Shown piece after piece: positions 23,111-33,059 of a stretch of 64,000 bases of DNA. The number at the start of each line of letters is the position of its first letter. The first letter of the stretch is position 1. The notes below the pieces were generated by a model. That model ran no database searches. It worked only from the letters and a program-made list of their open reading frames with translations, and was not told the DNA's origin. This stretch comes from Pseudocercospora fijiensis CIRAD86. Taxonomy: Eukaryota; Ascomycota; Dothideomycetes; Mycosphaerellales; Mycosphaerellaceae. The position numbers and the translations under genes are program-made. The stretch is taken from contig NW_006921532.1 in the NCBI RefSeq assembly GCF_000340215.1, forward strand, positions 463,844 through 527,843, read 5' to 3'.

Positions 23111-23879
23111 TTTCTGTGAGGTGTCCGAAGCCAGAGGATGTCCTTTCTCGGCTGTACACGTCAGAAGATAGAAATAGGTTACGACTGCAAAGTCAGCAGA
23201 ACGAGAATGTGTTGCAGCGAATTCAACGTCGTGCTCAAGCTTCCTTCCTTCCCCACCGGGCCGATGCGCGCCTGCCGATCCCGGTTCGAATGTGCATTGC
23301 AGTTCCCTCGCGATGACTTCTTCTGCTGCTGCTGCTGCATCATGCACAACACAATCTCCCGAGTCGCGCGGACGTGCAATCGTGTTCTGGAAGTCTTCAC
23401 AGTCGCACAGTATCTTCTGATACAGTACCGCCATGACGGCAGCCATGCACTGCAGCGTCGTCGGAAGGGAACGATTGGCTGACATTAGCCGCCGCACTCT
23501 GCAGTGCATCGAATGCTGAGCGCTTGCACCCAGCTTCTGGAGGTGATTCGACAGCACACGACGCATCTGCCTCCGGCTGTGCTACCAACGGCCTTCGACG
23601 AGGCTCACGGCGTAGCGCCAGCCTTGACCACGTTGAGGCCCTGCCGTGTGTCCAAAGGCCTGTATTATAAGGACCTCTGGTGCTGGCCAGTCTGCTGACT
23701 CTCCCAACTCGATCTGCCGCCTGTTCTCTCTGTTCGTGTGTGCGTTCCATTTCGCCCTCTCCTTTGTCGCTTTCGTTTCCGCTTTCTCCCTACACACACT
23801 TCGTTGATCGAGGTCTCGAGCATACTCACCGCAGGTCGGAGCCACTATCGTTTGCATATACCCTGGACACCCGACAAAA
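23111..23879. promoter_or_regulatory. Divergent promoter between RPE and the methyltransferase-like gene
   Basis: A 0.77-kb intergenic region serves two outward-facing genes. A pyrimidine-rich stretch at 23752-23800 (CTCTCC/TTTCG runs) resembles fungal core-promoter CT boxes for the rightward gene, and a TGCTGCTGCTGC run occurs near 23325. Several overlapping frames here have no domain and are treated as non-coding. Confidence 0.45.
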
Positions 23880-26564
23880 ATGAACCATTCGACCACATTA
23901 TGCCCTGTGGCATTCACGCCCTCTGCGCCGGCTCGCAAGGGCGAAGCATACCGTAATACAGTAATCGAAGACGCACCGCAAGTCTCGCTCAGACGAGCCC
24001 CACCACAGAGGCTTCAAGCTCGGAATCAAGTCACCTCGCCCTTGAGCGACGACTTTCCCACACCCAAGGCGAGCGCGACGTACACCACTCTGGAGAGCAG
24101 TCCGTCGTTAAGCAGCTCGAGCGCCGATTCCGACTCTGATCAGAGCTCGCTGTGGAGCAAGCGCAGCTCGGAAAGCTTTGACGAATTGTACGACATCACC
24201 GAAAGTGAATCCGAGGAGGTGCCAATCAAGCTCTCAACTTCGGTCAAGCGCCGCGTTGGCAAGAAAGAGACCAAGTCGCGTTTCCCTTCAATCATCATCC
24301 CATCGCCTGCACAGTGGCCCACAATCGAGAAACTCAAGTCAGCATCCGCGCTCTCACCACCTCTGCAAGTCAATCTCTCCCCGTCCATCCTTGCTCAGTT
24401 GCAAAATCGCAACCTTCGCGTACCCAGCACCTCCTCAACACCTTCACTTGATGGCAGTCAGACCTCTGAAGAGCTTGCGAGGTCAAGCTGCCCATCGACT
24501 CCGGATGTCTCTGAAGTCACCGATGTCGAGTCTGCATGGCGACCGCCACTTCAGCTAGACCCATCGGCCATCAACTTGCTCCGACAAATCAGTGGGGAGG
24601 GGGACAGCCAGGCGCAGCAGACTGTCATCGAAATCCCAGATGAGGCAAGGGCAGAGATGAAGGAGATCGTTGACTCGCCACCAATCACTGGATGCTTCAG
24701 GATTGATACCAGCAACCTGGCTCCACCAAACGCAGATGATGCCGATGATGAGCTATCCGCCCTATCCGTGCCATCTCCCGGAGGATTCTTTGCTTCGCTC
24801 GACTCGACCATGGCTCGCAAGACATGGGCAGGCTCTGAAGTGACGCCGAATACTAGCACTGCATCAGAGTTCTACGGAGTTCCCTTTCGCCCCGTTCGCC
24901 ACTCGTCTCTGCCTACAAGCACCGCAGCTTCATTCTATAATGTGCCATGGAACCAGCGACCCGAGAATCCCGTTGAGCATGTGATCGCTATCGCGTCACC
25001 GACAAGCGCACAAGACCCTATCACAGCTCGTAAGGTCGTCTTTTCTCCGACCGACGTCATCAATGAGGTCGATGAGATTGACGAGACATACCAGGATGTG
25101 CTTCTGGAAAACGCCAATGCCAACATTGATCGAACTCAACTCTGGCTTTTTGCCCAGGACGCATACATGACTGCCATTTGCGAGGAGGACGAGGTAGTAG
25201 CCAGCTTTAGAAACATTGCAGACGTCACACCGAGAACTCCAGATCAGGAGCGCCCTGCGTTTGATGAATCCTCTCCGAGCAAGAAGTCAGTCCGCTTTGC
25301 TGAAGACAAGACCGCTGCTGAGCCTTCTCAAGCAAGCACTGCCGAAGATCGCCGCATTTCTCCAATCCACGACGGCACCTTCTGGGAAGCTTGGCGTCAC
25401 ACAAAACGCTCTCGGCGTGCTCGCGATGTCTTTGAGCACAGACAAGCTCGAGCCGAAGCTGAACAGGTCAAGCGTGTCAGCCTTGCGAAGCAGCACGCTC
25501 GGCAGCTTTCAGGTAAATTCGAGATCACCCAGGCGGAGCGACCAGCACCTCAACGCCCAGTGTCTTCGTTCCTACCTACTGCTCCAGAAGACGAGAGAAA
25601 GGAGCTTATCGCACAGGCGGACCGTGAGAGGCAAGCCTTGGACCAGATTCAGTCTTCATCGTGGCATATTGCTGCGCAGCGCGAGGTCAACGGCGGAAAG
25701 CTCCTCACCAGCCCAATCGTACAAACCTTCAAAGGACGCAAAGATGTTCAAGTTCTCGACCTCGCTGGCCAGGTTCACTGCAGCTGGGCATGGTCCGTAG
25801 CTCAGGAACATCCCGACGCTGCTGTCTACACCACTGTCTCCACTGACGCCGAAGCACACGTTCTGTCATCCTCGCTTGACGGTCCCGGCAATCACCACGT
25901 GGTCGCGTCGCCCAAGCTTTGGGAGCTGCCGTTTGAGAACAACTATTTCGATGTCATCTCCGCCCGAAATCTCTACGCTCACCTGAAGACGATCTGGCCA
26001 AAGGGCAGCGCTGCTGATGAGTGGGACCTCACACTCCGAGAATGCCTCCGCATTTTGAAGCCTGGTGGGTATCTCGAATTCGATCTTCTGGACGCTGAGC
26101 TCGTCCACCCAGATGCTGCCAGTCAAGCGCTGGGCGTCGAGTTTGCCTTCAACCTGAAGACTCGAGGCTATGAGCCATGTTCCGGCAAGAGCTTCCTACC
26201 ACGCTTGAAGCGAGCAGGCTTTTGCGACATTAAGCGTGCCTGGATGGTTCTCCCTGTTGCAGATGTCGTGCCACGCTGGTGCGACTCTGGCAAGGCGACC
26301 ACTGCGGGCGGCGAGCGCACCATCTCTGTCGACGGTACTGTTACAGACTTTCAGGCTCCGCTCACTGGCAGCACGAAGGACGTTCGCGCCATGACTGGTC
26401 TTGTGGGTGGCAGAATGTGGGAGCAATGGATGCTGAAGCTCAACAGCGAGATGGGTCGCAGCGAGGAGCGACTTCTTGATGAAGTTGCAAGAGCTTTGGA
26501 CCAAGGCGGTAAGGGAAACGCTTCTTGGAAGTGCTTGGTTGGCTGGGCCCGCAAGGATTTGTGA
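23880..26564 (+). CDS. Large protein with a C-terminal class I methyltransferase-like domain
   Basis: 894 aa, no intron seen. Residues 1-580 are mostly disordered and Ser/Pro/Asp-rich, with a Ser-rich acidic patch near 75-110 and a basic helical region near 510-560. The last ~290 residues form a Rossmann methyltransferase fold: motif I reads VLDLAGQVHCSWAW, a degenerate form of the usual Asp-x-Gly-x-Gly loop. ELPFENNYFDVISA is motif IV, and ECLRILKPGGYLEFDLLDAE is the post-motif strand. Because the glycine loop is altered, catalysis is uncertain; related fungal proteins are annotated as UMTA/Methyltransf_25-like. The substrate cannot be inferred. The start directly follows a pyrimidine-rich leader. 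Confidence 0.75.
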   Translation: MNHSTTLCPVAFTPSAPARKGEAYRNTVIEDAPQVSLRRAPPQRLQARNQVTSPLSDDFPTPKASATYTTLESSPSLSSSSADSDSDQSSLWSKRSSESFDELYDITESESEEVPIKLSTSVKRRVGKKETKSRFPSIIIPSPAQWPTIEKLKSASALSPPLQVNLSPSILAQLQNRNLRVPSTSSTPSLDGSQTSEELARSSCPSTPDVSEVTDVESAWRPPLQLDPSAINLLRQISGEGDSQAQQTVIEIPDEARAEMKEIVDSPPITGCFRIDTSNLAPPNADDADDELSALSVPSPGGFFASLDSTMARKTWAGSEVTPNTSTASEFYGVPFRPVRHSSLPTSTAASFYNVPWNQRPENPVEHVIAIASPTSAQDPITARKVVFSPTDVINEVDEIDETYQDVLLENANANIDRTQLWLFAQDAYMTAICEEDEVVASFRNIADVTPRTPDQERPAFDESSPSKKSVRFAEDKTAAEPSQASTAEDRRISPIHDGTFWEAWRHTKRSRRARDVFEHRQARAEAEQVKRVSLAKQHARQLSGKFEITQAERPAPQRPVSSFLPTAPEDERKELIAQADRERQALDQIQSSSWHIAAQREVNGGKLLTSPIVQTFKGRKDVQVLDLAGQVHCSWAWSVAQEHPDAAVYTTVSTDAEAHVLSSSLDGPGNHHVVASPKLWELPFENNYFDVISARNLYAHLKTIWPKGSAADEWDLTLRECLRILKPGGYLEFDLLDAELVHPDAASQALGVEFAFNLKTRGYEPCSGKSFLPRLKRAGFCDIKRAWMVLPVADVVPRWCDSGKATTAGGERTISVDGTVTDFQAPLTGSTKDVRAMTGLVGGRMWEQWMLKLNSEMGRSEERLLDEVARALDQGGKGNASWKCLVGWARKDL

Positions 26565-26837
26565 GCGTGTTGTGTGAACGATTGAAAGAACACTGAATAG
26601 CCTATAACTATATTAATATTGACTGTAACTATCTTTGAGATCCAACTCGTGGTCAAATCCTCGTCTCAGATTGTTCTTGGACAATAGGCCGATGCATTTT
26701 TGGCAGTTCTCAGATATCACGTGATCGAGGTGAAGCTCAAGCAAGCAAACTCTCTACGCTGCAACTTCAACTTTCCAAAGTCCAACCTCGATGCTCCAGA
26801 CTCTACAATAAACGCCGATCGCCTCTTACTCGTCGAC

Positions 26838-27275
26838 ATGCTCTTCTTCAGCTTCTTCAAAACTCTGGTGAACCACGAGGTGACCGTAGAGCTCAAAAAT
26901 GACATTTCGATCCGCGGCACATTGAAGAGCGTGGACCAGTATCTCAATATCAAGCTGGACGACATATCTGTGGTTGATGAAATGAGCTATCCGCACTTGG
27001 TGAGTTCATCAAATTCCACAGGCACATGTTACAGTAGTCTGCGACTTGCAAACAAGTACTGACGGACACAAACGTTACAGAGTTCTGTCAAGAATGTCTT
27101 CATTCGAGGCAGCGTGGTGCGATACGTGCACCTGCCAGCCGCTGCTGTGGATACACCCTTATTGGAAGACGCTACACGGAGAGGTACGCCATTGCTTGAA
27201 TTGTCATTGTGCCACTGCAAGACTAACAACAGAGCAGAGGCCTCGCAAACCGCTGCTAAAGCCAAGCAAGGCTAA
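26838..27275 (+). CDS. lsm2: U6 snRNA-associated Sm-like protein LSm2
   Basis: Three exons: 26838-26999, 27081-27183 and 27238-27275, with introns of 81 and 54 bp (27000-27080 GTGAGT...ACAG; 27184-27237 GTACGC...GCAG). The frame is 101 codons, giving 100 aa. Sm1 (MLFFSFFKTLVNHEVTVEL) and Sm2 (VKNVFIRGSVVRYVHLP) motifs are present, and the C-terminus LLEDATRRE is diagnostic of LSm2. It forms part of LSm1-7 (mRNA decay) and LSm2-8 (U6 snRNP). An in-frame upstream Met at 26700 would add 46 residues that do not belong to the family, so 26838 is chosen. Confidence 0.95.
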
Positions 27276-27949
27276 AGTGCGCCATGACTTCCACATCAGC
27301 ACATGTACGATCGCGATCACGAAGAGCTAAATCCGCACGCAAGACTGGGCTGCCGACTTGTCCACAAGAGGGCGAGGTTCTAAGCAAATGGGGACAATCA
27401 TTGCACAGCGGGCTATAGAACACAGGCACAGGAAGCGCAAGAGCTGGATAGTACAGTCCGCAGCTTACCTGGATTTGGGAGAATCTATTTGCCCTTTCGA
27501 AGCGCATCTGTCATGATGCCGGCCGCGAGCTCAGGTTTTTCGACCGCTCGTGATGCTACGCGGACCAGAGGGAGGACGAGGTGGGCCTCAAAAGGTTGAC
27601 GTGTGCGTTCGTGGTAGCCCCAGATATCAGGATATTCGCAGGATATGCAAGGCATTCGAGGTCAGCTGCAAGGCACACGATCAAGCTCTAAAGAAGATTC
27701 CGCTGAATGCAACCACAGCATTCTTGAAACTGTGTACGCTCGACAAGATATGTATTGAACCACGTTTCATATTCCACTGCCATGGCGGCGGGGAAGCTGC
27801 GGACTATACGACAGCTTTGGTGCGACCAGGCAAGACAGGAGTCTCGGGTCTTTAAAGGCTGGTCGTTTCGTCAAATTGCATTAGATACACTCACCCTTCG
27901 CCTTCTACCTGCCGGGGAAAATAACAGCACATAGATTGTCGCTCGCTAC
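27276..27949. other. Intergenic between LSm2 and the BYS1-like gene
   Basis: No convincing gene. A 101-codon open frame (27550-27855) lacks recognisable domains and continues nowhere. Confidence 0.4.
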
Positions 27950-28719
27950 ATGAAGCCCAAGATGCAGCTCTTCAAGAAAGCAAAGCTGGTTTTCCTCACG
28001 CTGGCCGTATCTGCTGGTGCTTCGCAGGTCCTGGTCAACAATTACTGCTTGGAAAAGCACGTAGGTGATTGATGTTGCTAGCCTGATAGATCTAGACTAA
28101 AAAGCAGAACAGTGGATTACAGAAATCAATGGCACTTGTATGCGTCGCAACGCTACGACAAAAGCAGACGAACTGATTTCGCCTAGGGAACAGCAACGGT
28201 ACCTGGGCCCTCAATTCTGGAGTCGCCTACATCACCGAGATTGTGGGCAAGGGCAGTAAGTCGGAGCATGATCAAAATGGCAACGACGACGCATCACTGA
28301 CAGCCATAAAGACAGCCTTGGAATCACAAAAGCAAACACATATTGGGTAGAAGGTAACTCGACTCCAACTCGACTCAACTGGTCAACACTCAACTCACTC
28401 CTCATCCTTCTTAGGCACCCCAAAACTCATCCTGGGCTACTCAACCGTCGACGGAGAGCTGTAAGTCTCGCACATGAACGTCATGTCATTCATATGGCAA
28501 TGCAAACGCAGCTGAACTGACACATCTTCGCTTCGCAGGTGGTGGTCGGTCAGCTCTTATGACGGCCAGCCTTATCCTCCCAAACACTTCAATGTCACGT
28601 CGCCGAATGACGATTCGGAAAATTCTTGTGGTGAGGCGGTGGGGTATGAGGCGAAGAATCATAATTGTAAGGATGGGAAGGTTACTTTGACGCTTAACCT
28701 CTGTGCGGAGACGGGGTGA
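27950..28719 (+). CDS. Small secreted protein, BYS1-like family
   Basis: An intron-dense gene. Exon 1 is 27950-28060 and encodes a signal peptide (hydrophobic core LVFLTLAVSAGA). A short second exon lies at about 28104-28128 (boundaries uncertain). Later exons are about 28187-28255, 28312-28353, 28415-28460 and 28539-28719, each joined in frame with canonical GTAAGT/GTAACT donors and AG acceptors. The mature protein, roughly 140 aa, resembles the Blastomyces yeast-phase-specific (BYS1) family: VNNYC after the signal, a GVAYITEIVGKG strand, an LGITKANTYWVEG strand, LWWSVSSYDGQP, and a Cys-containing C-terminus (ENSCG, HNCKDG, NLCAETG). Such proteins are secreted beta-sandwich proteins and effector-like candidates. 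Function unknown. Confidence 0.75.
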
Positions 28720-29277
28720 TGGAGGGAGGATGGATGGATGGATGGAGGATAGTGTGGTGAACTTGGAAGGCTGGAGTAGAGGAAGGACGGGTTACGTGGA
28801 GAAGGCAGATACTAGGCAGGCTCAGATGCTGATATGTGGATTCTGGACCTTTTCTTTGCAGATGAGATGGGTTTGGTCGTTGTTTGTTCGTTGAGTCTCA
28901 CTGCGGAGCGAGCGGCGTTTGCCTCCAATTCCGCTGCGGATATTAACGAGCACTGAAAACAAATAGCAATCAGAAAACAGAAAACAGAAAACAGCTCGTT
29001 ACTCGTCATCTTGTTCCTGTTTCGATCCTGTGGTTGTCAGCTGATCCGTTCATGCACGTTCCGTAGTTCCGCAGGTAGCACGTATGGCAGCGTGGGCTGA
29101 TACCCGACTTTGAGGCCGCCCACCGCCCACCGCCCAGCGATAGCTAGCCTCTTTGTCCAGCTTCGTCACCTCACTTCTGTGACATACTACCCTTCTATTC
29201 ACTACGAACAATTAAAACTTGACTCCATCGAGCACATCTCACGCTCCACAACACAATCGTCAACCGTGCTCATCATC
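28720..29277. other. Intergenic, 3' of BYS1-like gene and promoter of F-box gene
   Basis: Contains a GGATGGAT microsatellite (28725-28750) and three GAAAACA repeats (28974-28994). No gene seen. The long open frame starting at 29110 begins in this leader; the first Met with protein-like context is at 29278. Confidence 0.4.
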
Positions 29278-30612
29278 ATGGGTAGACGTGCATATCATGA
29301 TGACTTCGACTTTCCATATCGACCAGGAACACAAGATGGCGATCCACCAAACGTTTTGCATCCGACCTCTGCAGCATGGCACGAAGCAACACGAAGCAAA
29401 AAGACAGCAGACATCAGAGAGGCACTCGCCTTTCAGAACCAACTAGAGGAAGCTTCTCAAAAGCTGACAAGCATATGCTCTTCCGCTGTTACTGCTCAAG
29501 AAGTGGCTGAACATGCTGCCAATATAGCAGCCGCAAGTGCTGGTCTCCGTCAATTCTGGGCCAAGATGGTCGGCACGCACCTTTTCAATGAGAGACGAGC
29601 AACGGCCGGTGCAGCGAGACGAGTCTTTGACGTTCCCGAGCTTCTCGAGCGCATCTTGACCTTTCTAGGGAGACGAGAACTTCTCATCGTTCAACAAGTC
29701 GACAAAACCATGTTCGATGCCATCGAGAACTCAGTCATACTAGCCAGAAAACTCCACCTCGTCCCAAATGCCACGGGATATCTTGAGACACCTTTCAGCA
29801 GAACTCGGAAATACAGATACCGTACATGTCCCGGCAGCTGCAGAAGAAGATGGACCTCGCCTTTTCACCTTCCTGGCTTCAAATGTTTCCACATGGCTCG
29901 AATGCCATACGTCGCCCCTCAAGGCGGTTTCAACCGAGAAAAGATCAGACATCGAGTCATCGCCGCAGTAGTTCGGCCACGAAAAGAACGCGCTCCCCCA
30001 ATCGGCGCCAGATGTCGGAGGATGTTGATCTGCAATCCGCCCGTCACAGAGATGCAAGTCTATCCCCACTGCTGTGCTTATGTGCACTACGAATACGACT
30101 ACGTTCTCGGAGGCCCAACAGCTCTTGTAGCACTTCCTCCAGCACCAGCTCCTCATCCTCCACCGTTCCAAGTCCTACCACCACCACCTCCTCCAAATCC
30201 TCCCCTCCCACCTTTCCCCCAACATCAATCCATGCCCCCCACCCCTCCTCGCCCCAACATCAAACCAGTCACAAACAAAACCGGAATCACCGTCGGCGAC
30301 CTCCTCGACAAAGCCGCAGAACTCGCCCTCTCCCACAAACTCTGCCCATTCGCCTCCTCAACCCATCACGACCACGACGGAAACGTCAAAGTCGCAGTCC
30401 AATTCGCCACGACAGTGAAATTAAAGGCAGACGACCCAATCCTCAAACCCGCAATGGCCCCAGTGACACTTCCTTTCGATGAGGATATCACGTCTTCAAC
30501 CGGCCCACTGAGTTCCAGAGATCCTACTTCGCATTCGGCGACTTTGGGTCGGTATATGAGGGCGAAGAGGAGTGGTAAGATTGAAAACAACCCCCCCAAA
30601 AAGAAAATATGA
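29278..30612 (+). CDS. F-box protein with proline-rich segment
   Basis: 444 aa from the preferred Met at 29278 (an upstream in-frame Met at 29110 would add 56 residues of leader-like sequence). A helical region at ~40-110 precedes an F-box at ~116-155 (VFDVPELLERILTFLGRRELLIVQQVDK). Aromatic/Cys residues follow, with C..RT-type repeats near 180. A poly-Pro stretch at ~288-330 has a strong C/T codon bias and is followed by a Ser/Thr-rich tail with a basic terminus. It is probably an SCF ubiquitin-ligase adaptor of a species-expanded family, like the one at 16718-18238. Substrate unknown. Confidence 0.65.
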   Translation: MGRRAYHDDFDFPYRPGTQDGDPPNVLHPTSAAWHEATRSKKTADIREALAFQNQLEEASQKLTSICSSAVTAQEVAEHAANIAAASAGLRQFWAKMVGTHLFNERRATAGAARRVFDVPELLERILTFLGRRELLIVQQVDKTMFDAIENSVILARKLHLVPNATGYLETPFSRTRKYRYRTCPGSCRRRWTSPFHLPGFKCFHMARMPYVAPQGGFNREKIRHRVIAAVVRPRKERAPPIGARCRRMLICNPPVTEMQVYPHCCAYVHYEYDYVLGGPTALVALPPAPAPHPPPFQVLPPPPPPNPPLPPFPQHQSMPPTPPRPNIKPVTNKTGITVGDLLDKAAELALSHKLCPFASSTHHDHDGNVKVAVQFATTVKLKADDPILKPAMAPVTLPFDEDITSSTGPLSSRDPTSHSATLGRYMRAKRSGKIENNPPKKKI

Positions 30613-31318
30613 TGGAGAGGGATTTGTTTTTTTTTCTTTGCTGACCATTGCGTTTCTCGATTTAGCACATGATGAGGGAAAATCTATACCTACGTTCGCC
30701 GAATTCAAGGCTTCGGAAGATGGGCGGCAGGGTGGTATGATAACGGATTCTTTCGCTGCGCTTCTTTTTTAGTTCTCAACAACAGTAATTAACAACAAAG
30801 TACCGAGGAAGATATATGGACTTGTTGTTGTAGTACCTACTGGGTCTTATTTTTTGGATTTGGGAGTATCTGCGACAGTTTCACATACATGCACTAGAAA
30901 GGTGCTGGGTCTGAGATGGACAAGACTCTGGACCCGTGGTGGAATGGATAATGAGACTTTGGATATGCAGCAGTTTTTGGCACGACATTGGCCTGAGTAT
31001 GAAGACGCTACAGGATGTGGCGAGCTGGACAGACTAGAAGAAGATCTTACGTGAAGCGCTCCGGTATTGCGTTATGGGGATAGTGTTCGTGGGAACATCG
31101 TGAGACGCGAATAGGTTCTTCTGGTGAAGTAAATGATGCCGTAAGAGAAACGCGGCGGAGAATTTATGCTTGCTCTGGGGTGTGAACTGTGAGTTGCGAA
31201 GTGGCCGATTGAGGTATCATTTCGGTTCATTGCTTGACTATCATGATCATGTGTCCGAATGTCAATGCGCTCTCAAATGTCATGCCTTGCCATCCTGAAC
31301 TCCTCCAAAGATCCACGC
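30613..31318. other. Convergent intergenic region
   Basis: The 3' regions of the F-box gene and the minus-strand RPS15 gene. T-rich runs occur at 30628-30638 and 30848-30857. No gene seen. Confidence 0.4.
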
Positions 31319-32092
<774 letters not shown>

Positions 32093-32275
32093 GTTGTCGG
32101 TCGTTGGGCGGATGAGGTTGACGATGGTCGCTGAGGATCGCAGGTGGACGACCGACTTTTGGAAATCGTGGGCTTCGCACTAGCGCGGCTTGGCATTTAT
32201 GTTTCTGCCTCAGGACTTCAACGATCCTGGATGACGGCTCTTGGCCTGTCGACCCTACCTCCTATTCAGGCGCTT
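32093..32275 (-). promoter_or_regulatory. RPS15 promoter, abutting the repeat block
   Basis: Only about 180 bp separate the RPS15 start codon from the sharp onset of RIP-damaged DNA near 32280. Essential promoter elements of this housekeeping gene must therefore lie in this short interval or in repeat DNA. Confidence 0.4.
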
Positions 32276-32279
32276 CGTA

Positions 32280-33059
32280 GAATACTCGTGTATTATGTGA
32301 GAGGAAGCACGTGAAGGACTATAACTAATTAGGTTTAGCGTCGTTCCTCCTATTCTAGCGAAGCGCCTAACGACAAACCGTTCTATCTAGGCTTAGTTAC
32401 GGTTATAGGTATACTAACTAGTACTAAATTAACTAAATAGCTTAGCAACTATATACTTTAGCGACTTTAATGTATAGAGATGCACCTAGATTTTAATAAG
32501 TATAAGAACATCGCATTTTGTAATAATACCGTCGCTTTATAAATGCAAAAGTTATAAGCTATAAATATAAATTACTAGTTATAGCTATACTATTTGCCTA
32601 CCTATATTAGGTTTACTGTTATACAAACACTATACTTCTCGAATATTTAACTAGCCGCGCCCCTTCTTTAAGATACGCTCTATAACCTCCGCTTATCCTT
32701 TTAACTACCTCTTGTTTATATACTTTACTATTACTTAGTAGAGTAAATCCTCCTTCTAGATCTTCGACGTCTTATATATAAAAGCAGCTGCATATAAAAG
32801 CAGTACCCGCTTGCAAACTTTAAGTGTGTCGTACAAGCTCCGCTTATAGTCCGTATATCCTTTTATAACTTTATCTTTAATCTTCCTGCCGCCGCCGCCG
32901 CTATATAGATCTATTAAATCTATTAAACTACGACGCGACAGCCGATTAGCGCTAGACTAACGATAATAGCAAACTCGATAGTGCGCGTATACTATAGGAA
33001 GAGAAAAGCAGCGCCGCCGCTAGAAGCGCGAAGCCGAGAAGTAGGTAAGCTAGCATAAG
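32280..33059. other. RIP-damaged non-coding edge of the main repeat block
   Basis: CA/TG-poor, TA-rich sequence begins abruptly. Near the border the octamer GGCGCTTCG (32268-32276) recurs inverted as CGAAGCGCC (32360-32368), both following a CCTCCTATT string. No gene was recognised before the helicase frame. Confidence 0.45.

Noticed and set aside
26700..26837. Upstream Met extension of LSm2
   Set aside because: LSm2 proteins begin MLFF; the 46 extra residues are not part of the family.
29110..29277. Upstream Met extension of the second F-box protein
   Set aside because: The 56 extra residues look like translated leader, and the Met at 29278 has the better context.
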